DNA of 5,413 bases, taken from Schleiferiaceae bacterium. Its GTDB lineage: Bacteria; Bacteroidota; Bacteroidia; Flavobacteriales; Schleiferiaceae. Each line of letters begins with the position of its first letter. Position 1 is the first letter of the stretch. The DNA lies in the NCBI GenBank assembly GCA_030829675.1, contig JAURAE010000083.1:1-5413 (forward strand), read 5' to 3'. Below are positions 1-5,413 of the stretch, piece by piece. The translations under genes and the position numbers were made by a program. The notes beneath the pieces were generated by a model. The model ran no database searches. It was not told where the DNA came from and saw only the letters and a program-made list of their open reading frames with translations.

Positions 1-1
1 A

Positions 2-286
2 TTTCCGGTGGATACACACATTCATCGCTTGATGTACCGCTGGGGATTTTCCAATGGCAAGAGTGTAGAACAGACTGAGCGGGATGCGAAGCGTTTGTTT
101 CCCCGCGATCTATGGAACAAACTTCACCTGCAAATCATATTCTACGGTCGTGAATATAGCCCGGCACGTGGGTGGGATTTGGAGCGCGACATTATCACCA
201 AGACGGTGGGACGACGCACTGAGATTGCGAAATGGGAAAAGGACCAATTGGCCAAAGCGAAAAAGAAATCAGGTAAAAAAAGCTAA
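2..286 (+). CDS. nth: Endonuclease III-like DNA glycosylase, C-terminal part (5' end outside window)
   Basis: This is the last 94 codons of a HhH-GPD superfamily DNA glycosylase, which would remove oxidised pyrimidines in base-excision repair. The reading frame is open from base 2, so the GTG at 8 is an internal valine, not a start. The diagnostic motif is VDTHIHR, right at the left edge. Its Asp corresponds to catalytic Asp138 of E. coli Nth (VDTHIFR). It is followed by GKSVEQTERDAKRLFP, which matches the Nth stretch GKNVEQVEEKLLKVVP, and by the conserved HLQIIFYGRE helix. The helix-hairpin-helix and catalytic Lys lie upstream, outside the window. Oddity: the fragment has no cysteine at all, so the usual C-x6-C-x2-C-x5-C [4Fe-4S] loop is absent and is replaced by SPARGWDLERDIITKTVGRR and a Lys-rich tail. 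It is 47 bp upstream of the YebC-family gene on the same strand and may be co-transcribed with it. The family call is firm; the exact substrate is not. Confidence 0.85.
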   Translation, partial: FPVDTHIHRLMYRWGFSNGKSVEQTERDAKRLFPRDLWNKLHLQIIFYGREYSPARGWDLERDIITKTVGRRTEIAKWEKDQLAKAKKKSGKKS

Positions 287-333
287 GGTCGAATTCTTAC
301 TTTTACAGCCTTAAAAAAACCCGAAGCACAGAT

Positions 334-1065
334 ATGGGACGCGCATTTGAATTTAGAAAAGAACGCAAGTTTAAGCGTTGGGCAGGGATGGCGAAAACCT
401 TCTCTCGCATCAGCAAGGATATCATCATGGCCGTTAAAGAAGGCGGCGACAACCCAGAATCCAACTACAGACTCCGCATGTTGCTGCAAAATGCCAAGGC
501 TGCCAATATGCCAAAGGACAATGTGGAGCGCGCCATCAAAAAGGCGATGTCTAAGGATCAAGGCGACTACAAAACCATCATTTACGAAGGATATGGCCCG
601 CACGGCATTGCAGTGTTGGTAGAAACGGCAACCGACAACAACACCCGTACGGTAGCGAACGTGCGCTCGTACTTTAACAAGTGTGACGGTTCTTTGGGAA
701 CTTCAGGCTCCGTGGAATTTATGTTCGAGCACAAGTGCCACGTGAAGATTGCAGCGGGTGAGATTGATGTGGAGGAATTAGAATTCGAACTCATTGATTT
801 CGGCGCAGAAGATGTATTCAAGGATGCCGAAGAGAAGGACGGTGTGGAAACGGAAGTGATTATGGTCTATGGCCAATTCTCTGAGTACGGAAACATCACC
901 AAAGGTTTGGAGGAATTGGGCCACGAGATCATAGAATCTGGGTTTGAATATATCCCGACGACCACGAAGGAGATTAACGAAGAACAGACGAAGGACATCG
1001 AAAAACTCATCGAGAAACTCGAGGAGGACGACGATGTGCAGAACGTGTATACGACCATGCGCTAA
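334..1065 (+). CDS. yebC: YebC/TACO1-family protein
   Basis: A complete 243-residue protein of the YebC/PmpR/TACO1 family, close to the usual length of about 240-250. Members were long annotated as DNA-binding transcriptional regulators. The mitochondrial homologue TACO1 and some bacterial members act in translation, including at proline-rich stretches. The sequence alone does not say which role applies. Visible family blocks are the basic N-terminus (MGRAFEFRKERKFKRW, replacing MAGHSKW of E. coli), NAKAANMPKDNVERAIKKA (53-71), YEGYGPHGIAVLVE (84-97), DNNTRTVANVRSYFNK (101-116), GSLGTSGSVEFMF (119-131), and the acidic C-terminal EEDDDVQNVYTTM (230-242). The start at 334 is favoured because the conserved basic N-terminus begins exactly there. 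No Shine-Dalgarno is visible, but an A7 run sits at 313-319, in keeping with A-rich start regions in Bacteroidota. It converges on clpX, sharing the terminator just downstream. Confidence 0.95.
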   Translation: MGRAFEFRKERKFKRWAGMAKTFSRISKDIIMAVKEGGDNPESNYRLRMLLQNAKAANMPKDNVERAIKKAMSKDQGDYKTIIYEGYGPHGIAVLVETATDNNTRTVANVRSYFNKCDGSLGTSGSVEFMFEHKCHVKIAAGEIDVEELEFELIDFGAEDVFKDAEEKDGVETEVIMVYGQFSEYGNITKGLEELGHEIIESGFEYIPTTTKEINEEQTKDIEKLIEKLEEDDDVQNVYTTMR

Positions 1066-1083
1066 GCACGGTTCGTTCCAAAT

Positions 1084-1113
1084 AAAAAAGGCGCCCGATG
1101 GGCGCCTTTTTTT
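1084..1113. terminator. Bidirectional intrinsic terminator between yebC and clpX
   Basis: A perfect 7-bp GC-rich stem, GGCGCCC (1090-1096) and GGGCGCC (1100-1106), closes on a 3-base GAT loop. It is flanked by A6 (1084-1089) on the left and T7 (1107-1113) on the right, so either strand reads as a GC-rich hairpin followed by a U tract. The A and T runs can also extend the stem. It lies 18 bp after the yebC stop. For clpX the arrangement is tighter: the TAA stop (1114-1112 on the minus strand) overlaps the T tract and the GC stem starts five bases later. It would serve both convergent transcripts. Confidence 0.93.
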
Positions 1114-2359
1114 ATACTACTCTTTTCAATTTTCGCAGCGAGCTGCGTTCAATTTGTGATTTCGCATAGTCGAGCGTGATGACCAATTCTTTGTGCTCCG
1201 CACCCGGCGCATCAAACATATGATCGTTCAAGATCGCCTCACAAACGCTTCGCAATCCGCGGGCACCCAACTTGTAATCTAGCGCCACGTCGACGATGTA
1301 ATCAAATACATTTTCTTCAAAGGTCAAGGCAATCCCATCCATGTGAAACAAATGCTGGTATTGTTTGACAAGTGCATTCTTAGGAATGGTCAAGATGGCT
1401 TTGAGCGCATCGCGGTCCAGCGGCGACATGAACGTCACAATAGGCATACGCCCAATGAGTTCTGGAATCAAACCAAAGGACTTAAGGTCAGATGGAGTAA
1501 TGTAGCTCAAGAGGTCTTCATCTTCAATGTGGTCGCGAACTTCTTTGGAATAACCGAGAGTGGACGAGTTTAATCGGCCACTGATCTTCTTTTCTATTCC
1601 TACGAAAGCGCCACCGGCGATGAAGAGGATGTTCTTGGTATCTACCTCAATGTACTTCTGATCCGGATGCTTGCGACCTCCTTTTGGCGGCACATTCACT
1701 TTCGAACCTTCGAGCAACTTCAAGAGCCCTTGCTGAACCCCCTCGCCACTCACGTCGCGAGTGATGGATGGATTATCTCCCTTGCGTGCGATCTTATCAA
1801 TCTCGTCGATAAAGACAATCCCAACCTCAGCCTTGGTCAAATCATAATCCGCCGCCTGAAGTAGGCGTGTCAAGATGCTTTCCACATCTTCACCAACATA
1901 CCCTGCCTCAGTCAATACGGTAGCATCGACAATGGTAAACGGGACATTGAGAAGTTTAGCAATAGTTCGAGCCAATAGAGTTTTACCCGTTCCTGTATTT
2001 CCCACGAGAACGATATTACTCTTGTCGATTTCTGGCGCATCCTTCACCGGCACAGTCCCGATACGCTTGTAGTGGTTGTACACTGCAACGCTTATGGTAC
2101 GCTTGGCCGCCTCTTGTCCGATGATGTATTCATCGAGATGAGATTTGATTTGTCCAGGGGTGTAATTAAACTCAGGCTTTCCTGCAATCTCCAAAGGATT
2201 GGATTGCGGCTGCTCGCCTAATTCCGCATGTAGGATGCCACCCGCTTGGCTCACACACTTATCACAGATGTGTGAATCCATCCCGGCTATCATCATATCA
2301 ACTTCATCCTTACTTCTGCCGCAGAATGAACAATGGATCACGGAATTATTATCACTCAT
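1112..2359 (-). CDS. clpX: ATP-dependent Clp protease, ATPase subunit ClpX
   Basis: A complete ClpX of 415 residues (E. coli 424). It is the hexameric AAA+ unfoldase that recognises tagged or damaged cytosolic proteins, unfolds them with ATP and threads them into ClpP. The N-terminal zinc-binding domain has four cysteines at 10, 13, 32 and 35 (CSFC ... CDKC). The AAA+ module shows Walker A GNTGTGKT (120-127), the GYVG pore loop (153-156), Walker B IVFIDEIDK (181-189), an RKH-type pore loop (GGRKHPD, 227-233), the GLIPELIGR block (296-304) and sensor 2 GARGLRS (365-371). The ClpP-docking loop position reads LGY (268-270) rather than the classic IGF. The ATG overlaps the clpP stop by one base (TAATG), which fixes the start and implies translational coupling. 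It is the last gene of the tig-clpP-clpX operon, and its stop lies in the terminator. Confidence 0.98.
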   Translation of the reverse strand: MSDNNSVIHCSFCGRSKDEVDMMIAGMDSHICDKCVSQAGGILHAELGEQPQSNPLEIAGKPEFNYTPGQIKSHLDEYIIGQEAAKRTISVAVYNHYKRIGTVPVKDAPEIDKSNIVLVGNTGTGKTLLARTIAKLLNVPFTIVDATVLTEAGYVGEDVESILTRLLQAADYDLTKAEVGIVFIDEIDKIARKGDNPSITRDVSGEGVQQGLLKLLEGSKVNVPPKGGRKHPDQKYIEVDTKNILFIAGGAFVGIEKKISGRLNSSTLGYSKEVRDHIEDEDLLSYITPSDLKSFGLIPELIGRMPIVTFMSPLDRDALKAILTIPKNALVKQYQHLFHMDGIALTFEENVFDYIVDVALDYKLGARGLRSVCEAILNDHMFDAPGAEHKELVITLDYAKSQIERSSLRKLKRVV

Positions 2360-2361
2360 TA
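2357..2361 (-). promoter_or_regulatory. clpP-clpX stop/start overlap (TAATG)
   Basis: Read on the minus strand, the clpP TAA (2361-2359) shares its last A with the clpX ATG (2359-2357). With no Shine-Dalgarno upstream of clpX, restart by ribosomes finishing clpP is the simplest way to translate clpX. That would tie synthesis of the ATPase to that of the peptidase. The overlap is seen directly; the coupling is inferred. Confidence 0.8.
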
Positions 2362-3033
2362 CTTCGCTTGACTCTTACCGAGAAGAATTTCATCTACCAT
2401 ACCATAAGCTTTCGCTTCCTCCGAAGTCATCCAGTAGTCGCGATCTGAATCTGCTTCTACCTTATCGAACGGCTGTCCACTATGGTGGGCGATGATGCTA
2501 TACAGCTCTTTCTTAAGCTTCAAAATTTCTTGCAAGGTGATCTCCATATCTGAAGCCTGGCCTTGAGCGCCGCCCATAGGCTGGTGGATCATAATACGGC
2601 TGTGCTTCAGTGCAGAACGCTTGCCAGCAGTTCCCGCACACATCAACACAGCACCCATTGAAGCAGCCATACCTGTACAGATCGTAGCCACATCAGGGTT
2701 GACCACTTGCATGGTATCATAAATTCCCAAACCGGCATAGACTGACCCGCCTGGAGAATTGATATAGATCTGAATGTCTTTTTTTGCATCCGCGCTTTCC
2801 AAGAACAACAGCTGTGCTTGCACGATGTTGGCGACTTGGTCGTTGATGCCGGTGCCCAAGAAAATGATACGGTCCATCATCAAACGCGAGAACACGTCCA
2901 TCTGCGCCACGTTCATTTGGCGCTCTTCGATGATATAAGGTGTCAATGAGGCATCGACATATTGGTCCACATACATGCTTTGGATACCTGCATGCTTGGT
3001 GGCGTATTTCTTGAATTCTTTACCGAAATCCAT
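2359..3033 (-). CDS. clpP: ATP-dependent Clp protease, proteolytic subunit ClpP
   Basis: A complete ClpP of 224 residues, a serine peptidase of family S14 that forms the two-ring, 14-subunit degradation chamber served by ClpX. The triad is visible: Ser125 in GMAASMGA, His150 in MIHQP and Asp199 in DSDRDYW. Spacing of 25 from Ser to His and 49 from His to Asp equals that of E. coli ClpP (97/122/171). The oxyanion-region motif INSPGGSVYAG (91-101) is intact. Subtracting 28 makes the catalytic residues match mature E. coli numbering exactly, so the mature chain would begin near Ser29 (SLTPYIIEER). That gives a propeptide about twice the 14 residues of E. coli. The gene starts 26 bp after the tig stop with no Shine-Dalgarno, only an A-rich leader (CAAAACAACCAACGA before ATG). 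A later Met20 start is possible but would drop the MDFGKEFKKY segment, which looks typical of Bacteroidota ClpP. Confidence 0.98.
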   Translation of the reverse strand: MDFGKEFKKYATKHAGIQSMYVDQYVDASLTPYIIEERQMNVAQMDVFSRLMMDRIIFLGTGINDQVANIVQAQLLFLESADAKKDIQIYINSPGGSVYAGLGIYDTMQVVNPDVATICTGMAASMGAVLMCAGTAGKRSALKHSRIMIHQPMGGAQGQASDMEITLQEILKLKKELYSIIAHHSGQPFDKVEADSDRDYWMTSEEAKAYGMVDEILLGKSQAK

Positions 3034-3059
3034 TCGTTGGTTGTTTTGAGGTGATTGAA

Positions 3060-4418
3060 TTATTTGGCGTTTGCCGTTACCAATTTAATGAAATCATCAT
3101 AGGTAACTTCCTTCTCCTCCACCTTAAAGTTTTCTTTGTAGTATGTCAACAACTTAGCGTTATACACTTGGTCGTTCAAACGACGTGCTTCCTCCTCGTT
3201 TTTCAACGCGTTTTCAGCGATGCCCTTGAGCATCTCGTCGTCCATTACTTGTTGGCCGTATTGTTGGAACTGGGCTTTTACCAAACCAACAGTGTGGTCG
3301 AGTAGCTCTTCCTGGCTTACGCTGATTTCGCCCGTTTGAATGACTTTGTTCTCAATCAATTGGTAACGCAATCCCTTTTCAGTCTTATCCCAATCCGCTT
3401 CTACTTCTTCCGCAGTCAATGGCTTCTCACCAGAGGTCTGCATCCATTTTTTCAAAAACGCTACAGGTAGGTCGAATTTTGTTTTATCCAATAGGTGTTC
3501 TGCCACGTTGTTCATGAAGTACTGGTCCGCTTCGTTCGCGTACATGCGCTCCGCTTCCTCCTTCATGCGCTCGCGCATTTCCTTTTCAGAGGTCACTTCA
3601 CCTTCGCCGTATACCTTGTCGAAGAACTCTTGGTTGAGCTCTGCAGGCTCCATGCGAGTGACGTTCGTCAATTTAAATTCAAATGAACCGGTAGAAGCTT
3701 CGAGCTGTGCATCTGTCACGCCCAACAATCCAGCAACGTTGTAGTCCTTGCCGAATGATTTAGCCGCGTCCAACACCACAGTATTGCCCATGCCCATTTT
3801 GCAAAGGTCGCCTTGCGCCTTCTTCGTCTTAAGGTTGCTGCCCATGAACTGAGCTTCTTCTTTCACGATACCGTCGGCAACTGCATTTCCGTCTTTATCG
3901 ACCTCTGTTAGGGAGCCGTGGAACATATCCTCCGCTTCTGCCTTTTCTGGAGTCACCATCTTGCCGTAGCGAGAACGGATATCTTCCATGTAGGTATCCA
4001 ATACTTTCTTATCGGCTACGACTTTGACACCTTTAACCTTGTTCTTCTTGGTGATGCTCACCTCAAATTCTGGTGAAAGACCAATCTCGAACTGGAATTC
4101 GTACGTTCCTGGGGTATCAAAATCGATCGTTTCTTGTTCCACAGGTAGTGGATTGCCCAAGATGTTGAGCTTCTCACTGGTGATGTAGTTGTAAATGCCG
4201 TCTTGCAAAATCTTGTTGATCTCATCAATGAGGACAGATTTTCCGTACTGCTTCTTAATCAAACCCATAGGCACTTTTCCTGGGCGGAATCCCGGGATAT
4301 TCACGCGCTTGCGGTAGTTCTCCAATACGCCGTTTACCTTCTCTTGGTAATCTTCTGGAGTAATTTCTAGAGTCACCAAAAGGTTTAGTGCATCTACTTC
4401 TTTCTTGCTAATGTTCAT
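3060..4418 (-). CDS. tig: Trigger factor, ribosome-associated chaperone
   Basis: A complete 452-residue trigger factor (E. coli 432), the chaperone that docks at the ribosome exit tunnel and shields nascent chains. The N-terminal ribosome-binding domain (1 to about 115) carries GFRPGKVP at 43-50, in the exact position of E. coli GFRKGKVP, but with Pro in place of Lys46. Residues about 155-255 occupy the PPIase (FKBP-like) position but are strongly divergent: the IPGFEDGIKGHKAGE-type core of E. coli is not recognisable. The C-terminal chaperone arms (about 258-452) are helical and charged, starting with EPAELNQEFFDKVYG. The frame stays open to 4637, but MNISKKEVDALN at 4418 is the family's N-terminus. 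The 73-codon extension reads through a hairpin, a promoter match and the start of the divergent gene, so it is rejected. This is the first gene of the operon with clpP and clpX, placing folding and degradation of proteins under one promoter. Confidence 0.95.
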   Translation of the reverse strand: MNISKKEVDALNLLVTLEITPEDYQEKVNGVLENYRKRVNIPGFRPGKVPMGLIKKQYGKSVLIDEINKILQDGIYNYITSEKLNILGNPLPVEQETIDFDTPGTYEFQFEIGLSPEFEVSITKKNKVKGVKVVADKKVLDTYMEDIRSRYGKMVTPEKAEAEDMFHGSLTEVDKDGNAVADGIVKEEAQFMGSNLKTKKAQGDLCKMGMGNTVVLDAAKSFGKDYNVAGLLGVTDAQLEASTGSFEFKLTNVTRMEPAELNQEFFDKVYGEGEVTSEKEMRERMKEEAERMYANEADQYFMNNVAEHLLDKTKFDLPVAFLKKWMQTSGEKPLTAEEVEADWDKTEKGLRYQLIENKVIQTGEISVSQEELLDHTVGLVKAQFQQYGQQVMDDEMLKGIAENALKNEEEARRLNDQVYNAKLLTYYKENFKVEEKEVTYDDFIKLVTANAK

Positions 4419-4442
4419 TCGTGTCCAATTAAATTCTGCAAA

Positions 4443-4460
4443 ACCCCTTCGAAAAGGGGT
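4443..4460 (-). promoter_or_regulatory. Hairpin in the tig 5' leader
   Basis: On the minus strand this reads ACCCCTT, TTCG, AAGGGGT: a perfect 7-bp stem with a UUCG loop in RNA, ending 24 bases before the tig ATG. It lies directly after the -7 promoter match, so the transcript should begin at or within its 5' arm. A hairpin there could protect the mRNA 5' end. Only four Ts follow (GGGGTTTTGC), so a weak attenuator is possible but a full terminator is unlikely. The structure is seen; the role is inferred. Confidence 0.6.
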
Positions 4461-4462
4461 CG

Positions 4463-4470
4463 CAAAGGTA
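4463..4470 (-). promoter_or_regulatory. Bacteroidota-type -7 promoter element for tig-clpP-clpX
   Basis: The minus strand reads TACCTTTG followed by CG, a full match to the TAnnTTTG -7 consensus of the Bacteroidota primary sigma factor. It is 44 bases upstream of the tig ATG, and transcription would start near 4456-4460. I see no convincing -33 TTTG box at 19-21 bases upstream, so this rests on the -7 element and its position in a divergent gap. Confidence 0.6.
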
Positions 4471-4538
4471 CATAACATTTTGCCTTTTATTGGGATTGCT
4501 TTAACGCAAGGAAATGCTCGTTCTTTTCGCAAAGATTG

Positions 4539-4546
4539 TACCTTGC
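4539..4546 (+). promoter_or_regulatory. Weak -7-like element for the divergent protease gene
   Basis: The + strand reads TACCTTGC within TGTACCTTGCC, nearly the same word as the tig promoter (TGTACCTTTGC) but one T short, so it fits TAnnTTTG imperfectly. Transcription would start near 4550-4553, leaving about 17-20 bases of leader before the ATG at 4570. There is no -33 box. The call leans on position and similarity to the tig element. Confidence 0.3.
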
Positions 4547-4569
4547 CTATATCTATGTTAGCCCAACTT

Positions 4570-5413
4570 ATGCAGCGTAAAAATCTCAAGTACCTCCTCC
4601 CTATTCTCATAGGGGCTCTCGTCGTTTTAAGTTTCAAACTTCTCGGTCCTCAGGAAGAGAAAGAACAGGTCATTTTTTCCTTGGTTCGCGATGCCTTAAC
4701 AAATGTGCATTTGCAGCCTAGACCGGTAGATGATCAGATGAGCGCAGAGGTATATGAGAATTACTTGGAGTCGTTGGACTACAACAAACTATTTTTGACG
4801 CAAGAGGAATTGGCCCCACTAGAATCTTTCCGCTACCTCCTCGACGATGCGTTTCACCAAAACAACACCGCATTTTTTGAGCTCAGCTATAACCTCATTA
4901 CTACAGGCATCGAACGCTCAAAGAACATTTATACCGAGCTCTTACAGGAGCCTTTTGATTACACCACGGAGGAATATACTTGGACCGATGCGGAGAGCAA
5001 ATCTTTTCCTGCGGACCAAAACGCCTTGGTGAATGAATGGCGCAAACACCTGAAATGGCGTATCATCAACCGCATCCACGAGAAGGAGCAGGCGCAGGAA
5101 GAAGACCTTGAGAATGGGGAAACAGATGCGCTCAAAACCTTCGAAGAATTTGAGCAGGAAGCCCGCGAAAAGGAATTAGAACTTCAAAACGAGTGGTATT
5201 CCGACCTCATGGACGTTACCCGCCTCGAGTGGTTTGGCATGTACATGAATGCCTATTGTGAGGTCTTCGATCCACACACCAACTACCTCGCGCCGCAGCA
5301 AAACGAAAACTTTGAGCTCAGCATGACAGGCCAGTTTGAAGGGATCGGCGCCCAGTTAAAAAAGGAAGGCGATTACATTGCTATTGAGCGCATCATCGCA
5401 GGCTCTGCCTGTT
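4570..5413 (+). CDS. prc: Carboxy-terminal processing protease (Prc/CtpA type), N-terminal part; 3' end outside window
   Basis: The first 281 codons, with no stop before the window edge, of a tail-specific serine protease of family S41. These envelope enzymes cleave proteins from their C-terminus. The N-terminus has a basic start (MQRKNLKY) and a hydrophobic run at about 8-22, acting as a signal or membrane anchor; no lipobox or clear signal-peptidase site is seen. Residues about 30-230 match the Prc N-terminal helical domain: YENYLESLDYNKLFL corresponds to E. coli FDRYLNLLDYSHNVLL, then a PFDYT block and a charged helix at about 170-205. DPHTNYLAP (234-242) is a hallmark of Prc, followed by FEGIGAQL (256-263), where the PDZ domain begins. 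The Ser/Lys dyad would be further on, so activity cannot be judged. An in-frame ATG at 4555 would add MLAQL. I prefer 4570 because its Lys/Arg-hydrophobic layout is more usual and it leaves room for a leader. It is divergent from tig. Confidence 0.9.
   Translation, partial: MQRKNLKYLLPILIGALVVLSFKLLGPQEEKEQVIFSLVRDALTNVHLQPRPVDDQMSAEVYENYLESLDYNKLFLTQEELAPLESFRYLLDDAFHQNNTAFFELSYNLITTGIERSKNIYTELLQEPFDYTTEEYTWTDAESKSFPADQNALVNEWRKHLKWRIINRIHEKEQAQEEDLENGETDALKTFEEFEQEAREKELELQNEWYSDLMDVTRLEWFGMYMNAYCEVFDPHTNYLAPQQNENFELSMTGQFEGIGAQLKKEGDYIAIERIIAGSAC

Noticed and set aside
298..305. TACTTTTA upstream of yebC as a possible -7 promoter (TAnnTTTG)
   Set aside because: It misses the final G, has no -33 box, and sits in an AT-rich 47-bp gap where such matches arise easily. 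Co-transcription with the glycosylase gene is equally likely.
3045..3055. ATCACCTC on the minus strand before clpP, identical to part of the 16S rRNA 3' tail
   Set aside because: It has the sequence of the anti-Shine-Dalgarno itself, not its complement, so it cannot pair as a ribosome-binding site. Eight bases can match by chance.
3495..3744. Plus-strand open frames opposite trigger factor
   Set aside because: Two overlapping frames oppose a strongly conserved gene and their translations look like antisense of it. No start signal or family motif was seen.
4463..4483. Inverted repeat GCAAA ... TTTGC overlapping the tig promoter as a regulator site
   Set aside because: The arms are only five bases, and one is explained by the -7 element itself.
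4419..4637. An N-terminal extension of trigger factor by 73 codons in the same open frame
   Set aside because: It crosses the hairpin, the -7 promoter match and the start of the divergent protease gene, and its translation resembles nothing in the family. MNISKKEVDALN at 4418 fits the known N-terminus.
1..5413. A novel defence, mobile or otherwise undescribed system
   Set aside because: Every sizeable open region is accounted for by a recognised housekeeping family. The largest gap is 151 bp, and no repeats, att-like sites, transposase fragments or compositional breaks were seen.

Overview
The window is a stretch of core bacterial chromosome, most likely from a Bacteroidota member, probably on the Flavobacteriia side. 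Three things point there. The protein sequences have the phylum's flavour: a YebC-family protein starting MGRAFEFRKERKFKRW, a ClpP beginning MDFGKEFKKYATKH, and a trigger factor with a degenerate PPIase domain. No gene start has a Shine-Dalgarno sequence. The only good promoter match is the Bacteroidota -7 type (TAnnTTTG), not an E. coli -35/-10 pair. By eye the base composition is roughly balanced and even, with no insertion sequences, phage genes, CRISPR or tRNA/rRNA genes.

Layout, left to right. On the + strand is the 3' end of an endonuclease III-like DNA glycosylase (2-286), then a complete YebC/TACO1-family gene (334-1065). A bidirectional intrinsic terminator (1084-1113) separates this pair from a convergent minus-strand operon. 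In transcription order (right to left) that operon is tig (trigger factor, 4418-3060), clpP (3033-2359) and clpX (2359-1112). clpP and clpX overlap by one base (TAATG). A 151-bp divergent intergenic region (4419-4569) carries a -7-type promoter for tig, a hairpin that would sit at the 5' end of the tig mRNA, and a weaker promoter-like match facing right. From 4570 to the window edge on the + strand is the N-terminal part of a Prc/CtpA-type carboxy-terminal processing protease.

The biology is mainly protein quality control. Trigger factor meets nascent chains at the ribosome, and ClpXP unfolds and degrades cytosolic proteins. The divergent Prc-type protease would act in the cell envelope. The YebC-family protein belongs to a family tied to transcription regulation and, more recently, translation. 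The glycosylase fragment is base-excision DNA repair and looks like a plain neighbour.

I found no evidence of a novel system. The points worth a second look are details: a glycosylase C-terminus with no iron-sulfur cysteines, a ClpX with LGY where IGF is expected, a trigger factor with a degraded PPIase domain and a changed ribosome-binding motif, a clpX stop codon lying inside its terminator's T/A tract, and a 5'-terminal hairpin on the tig transcript.
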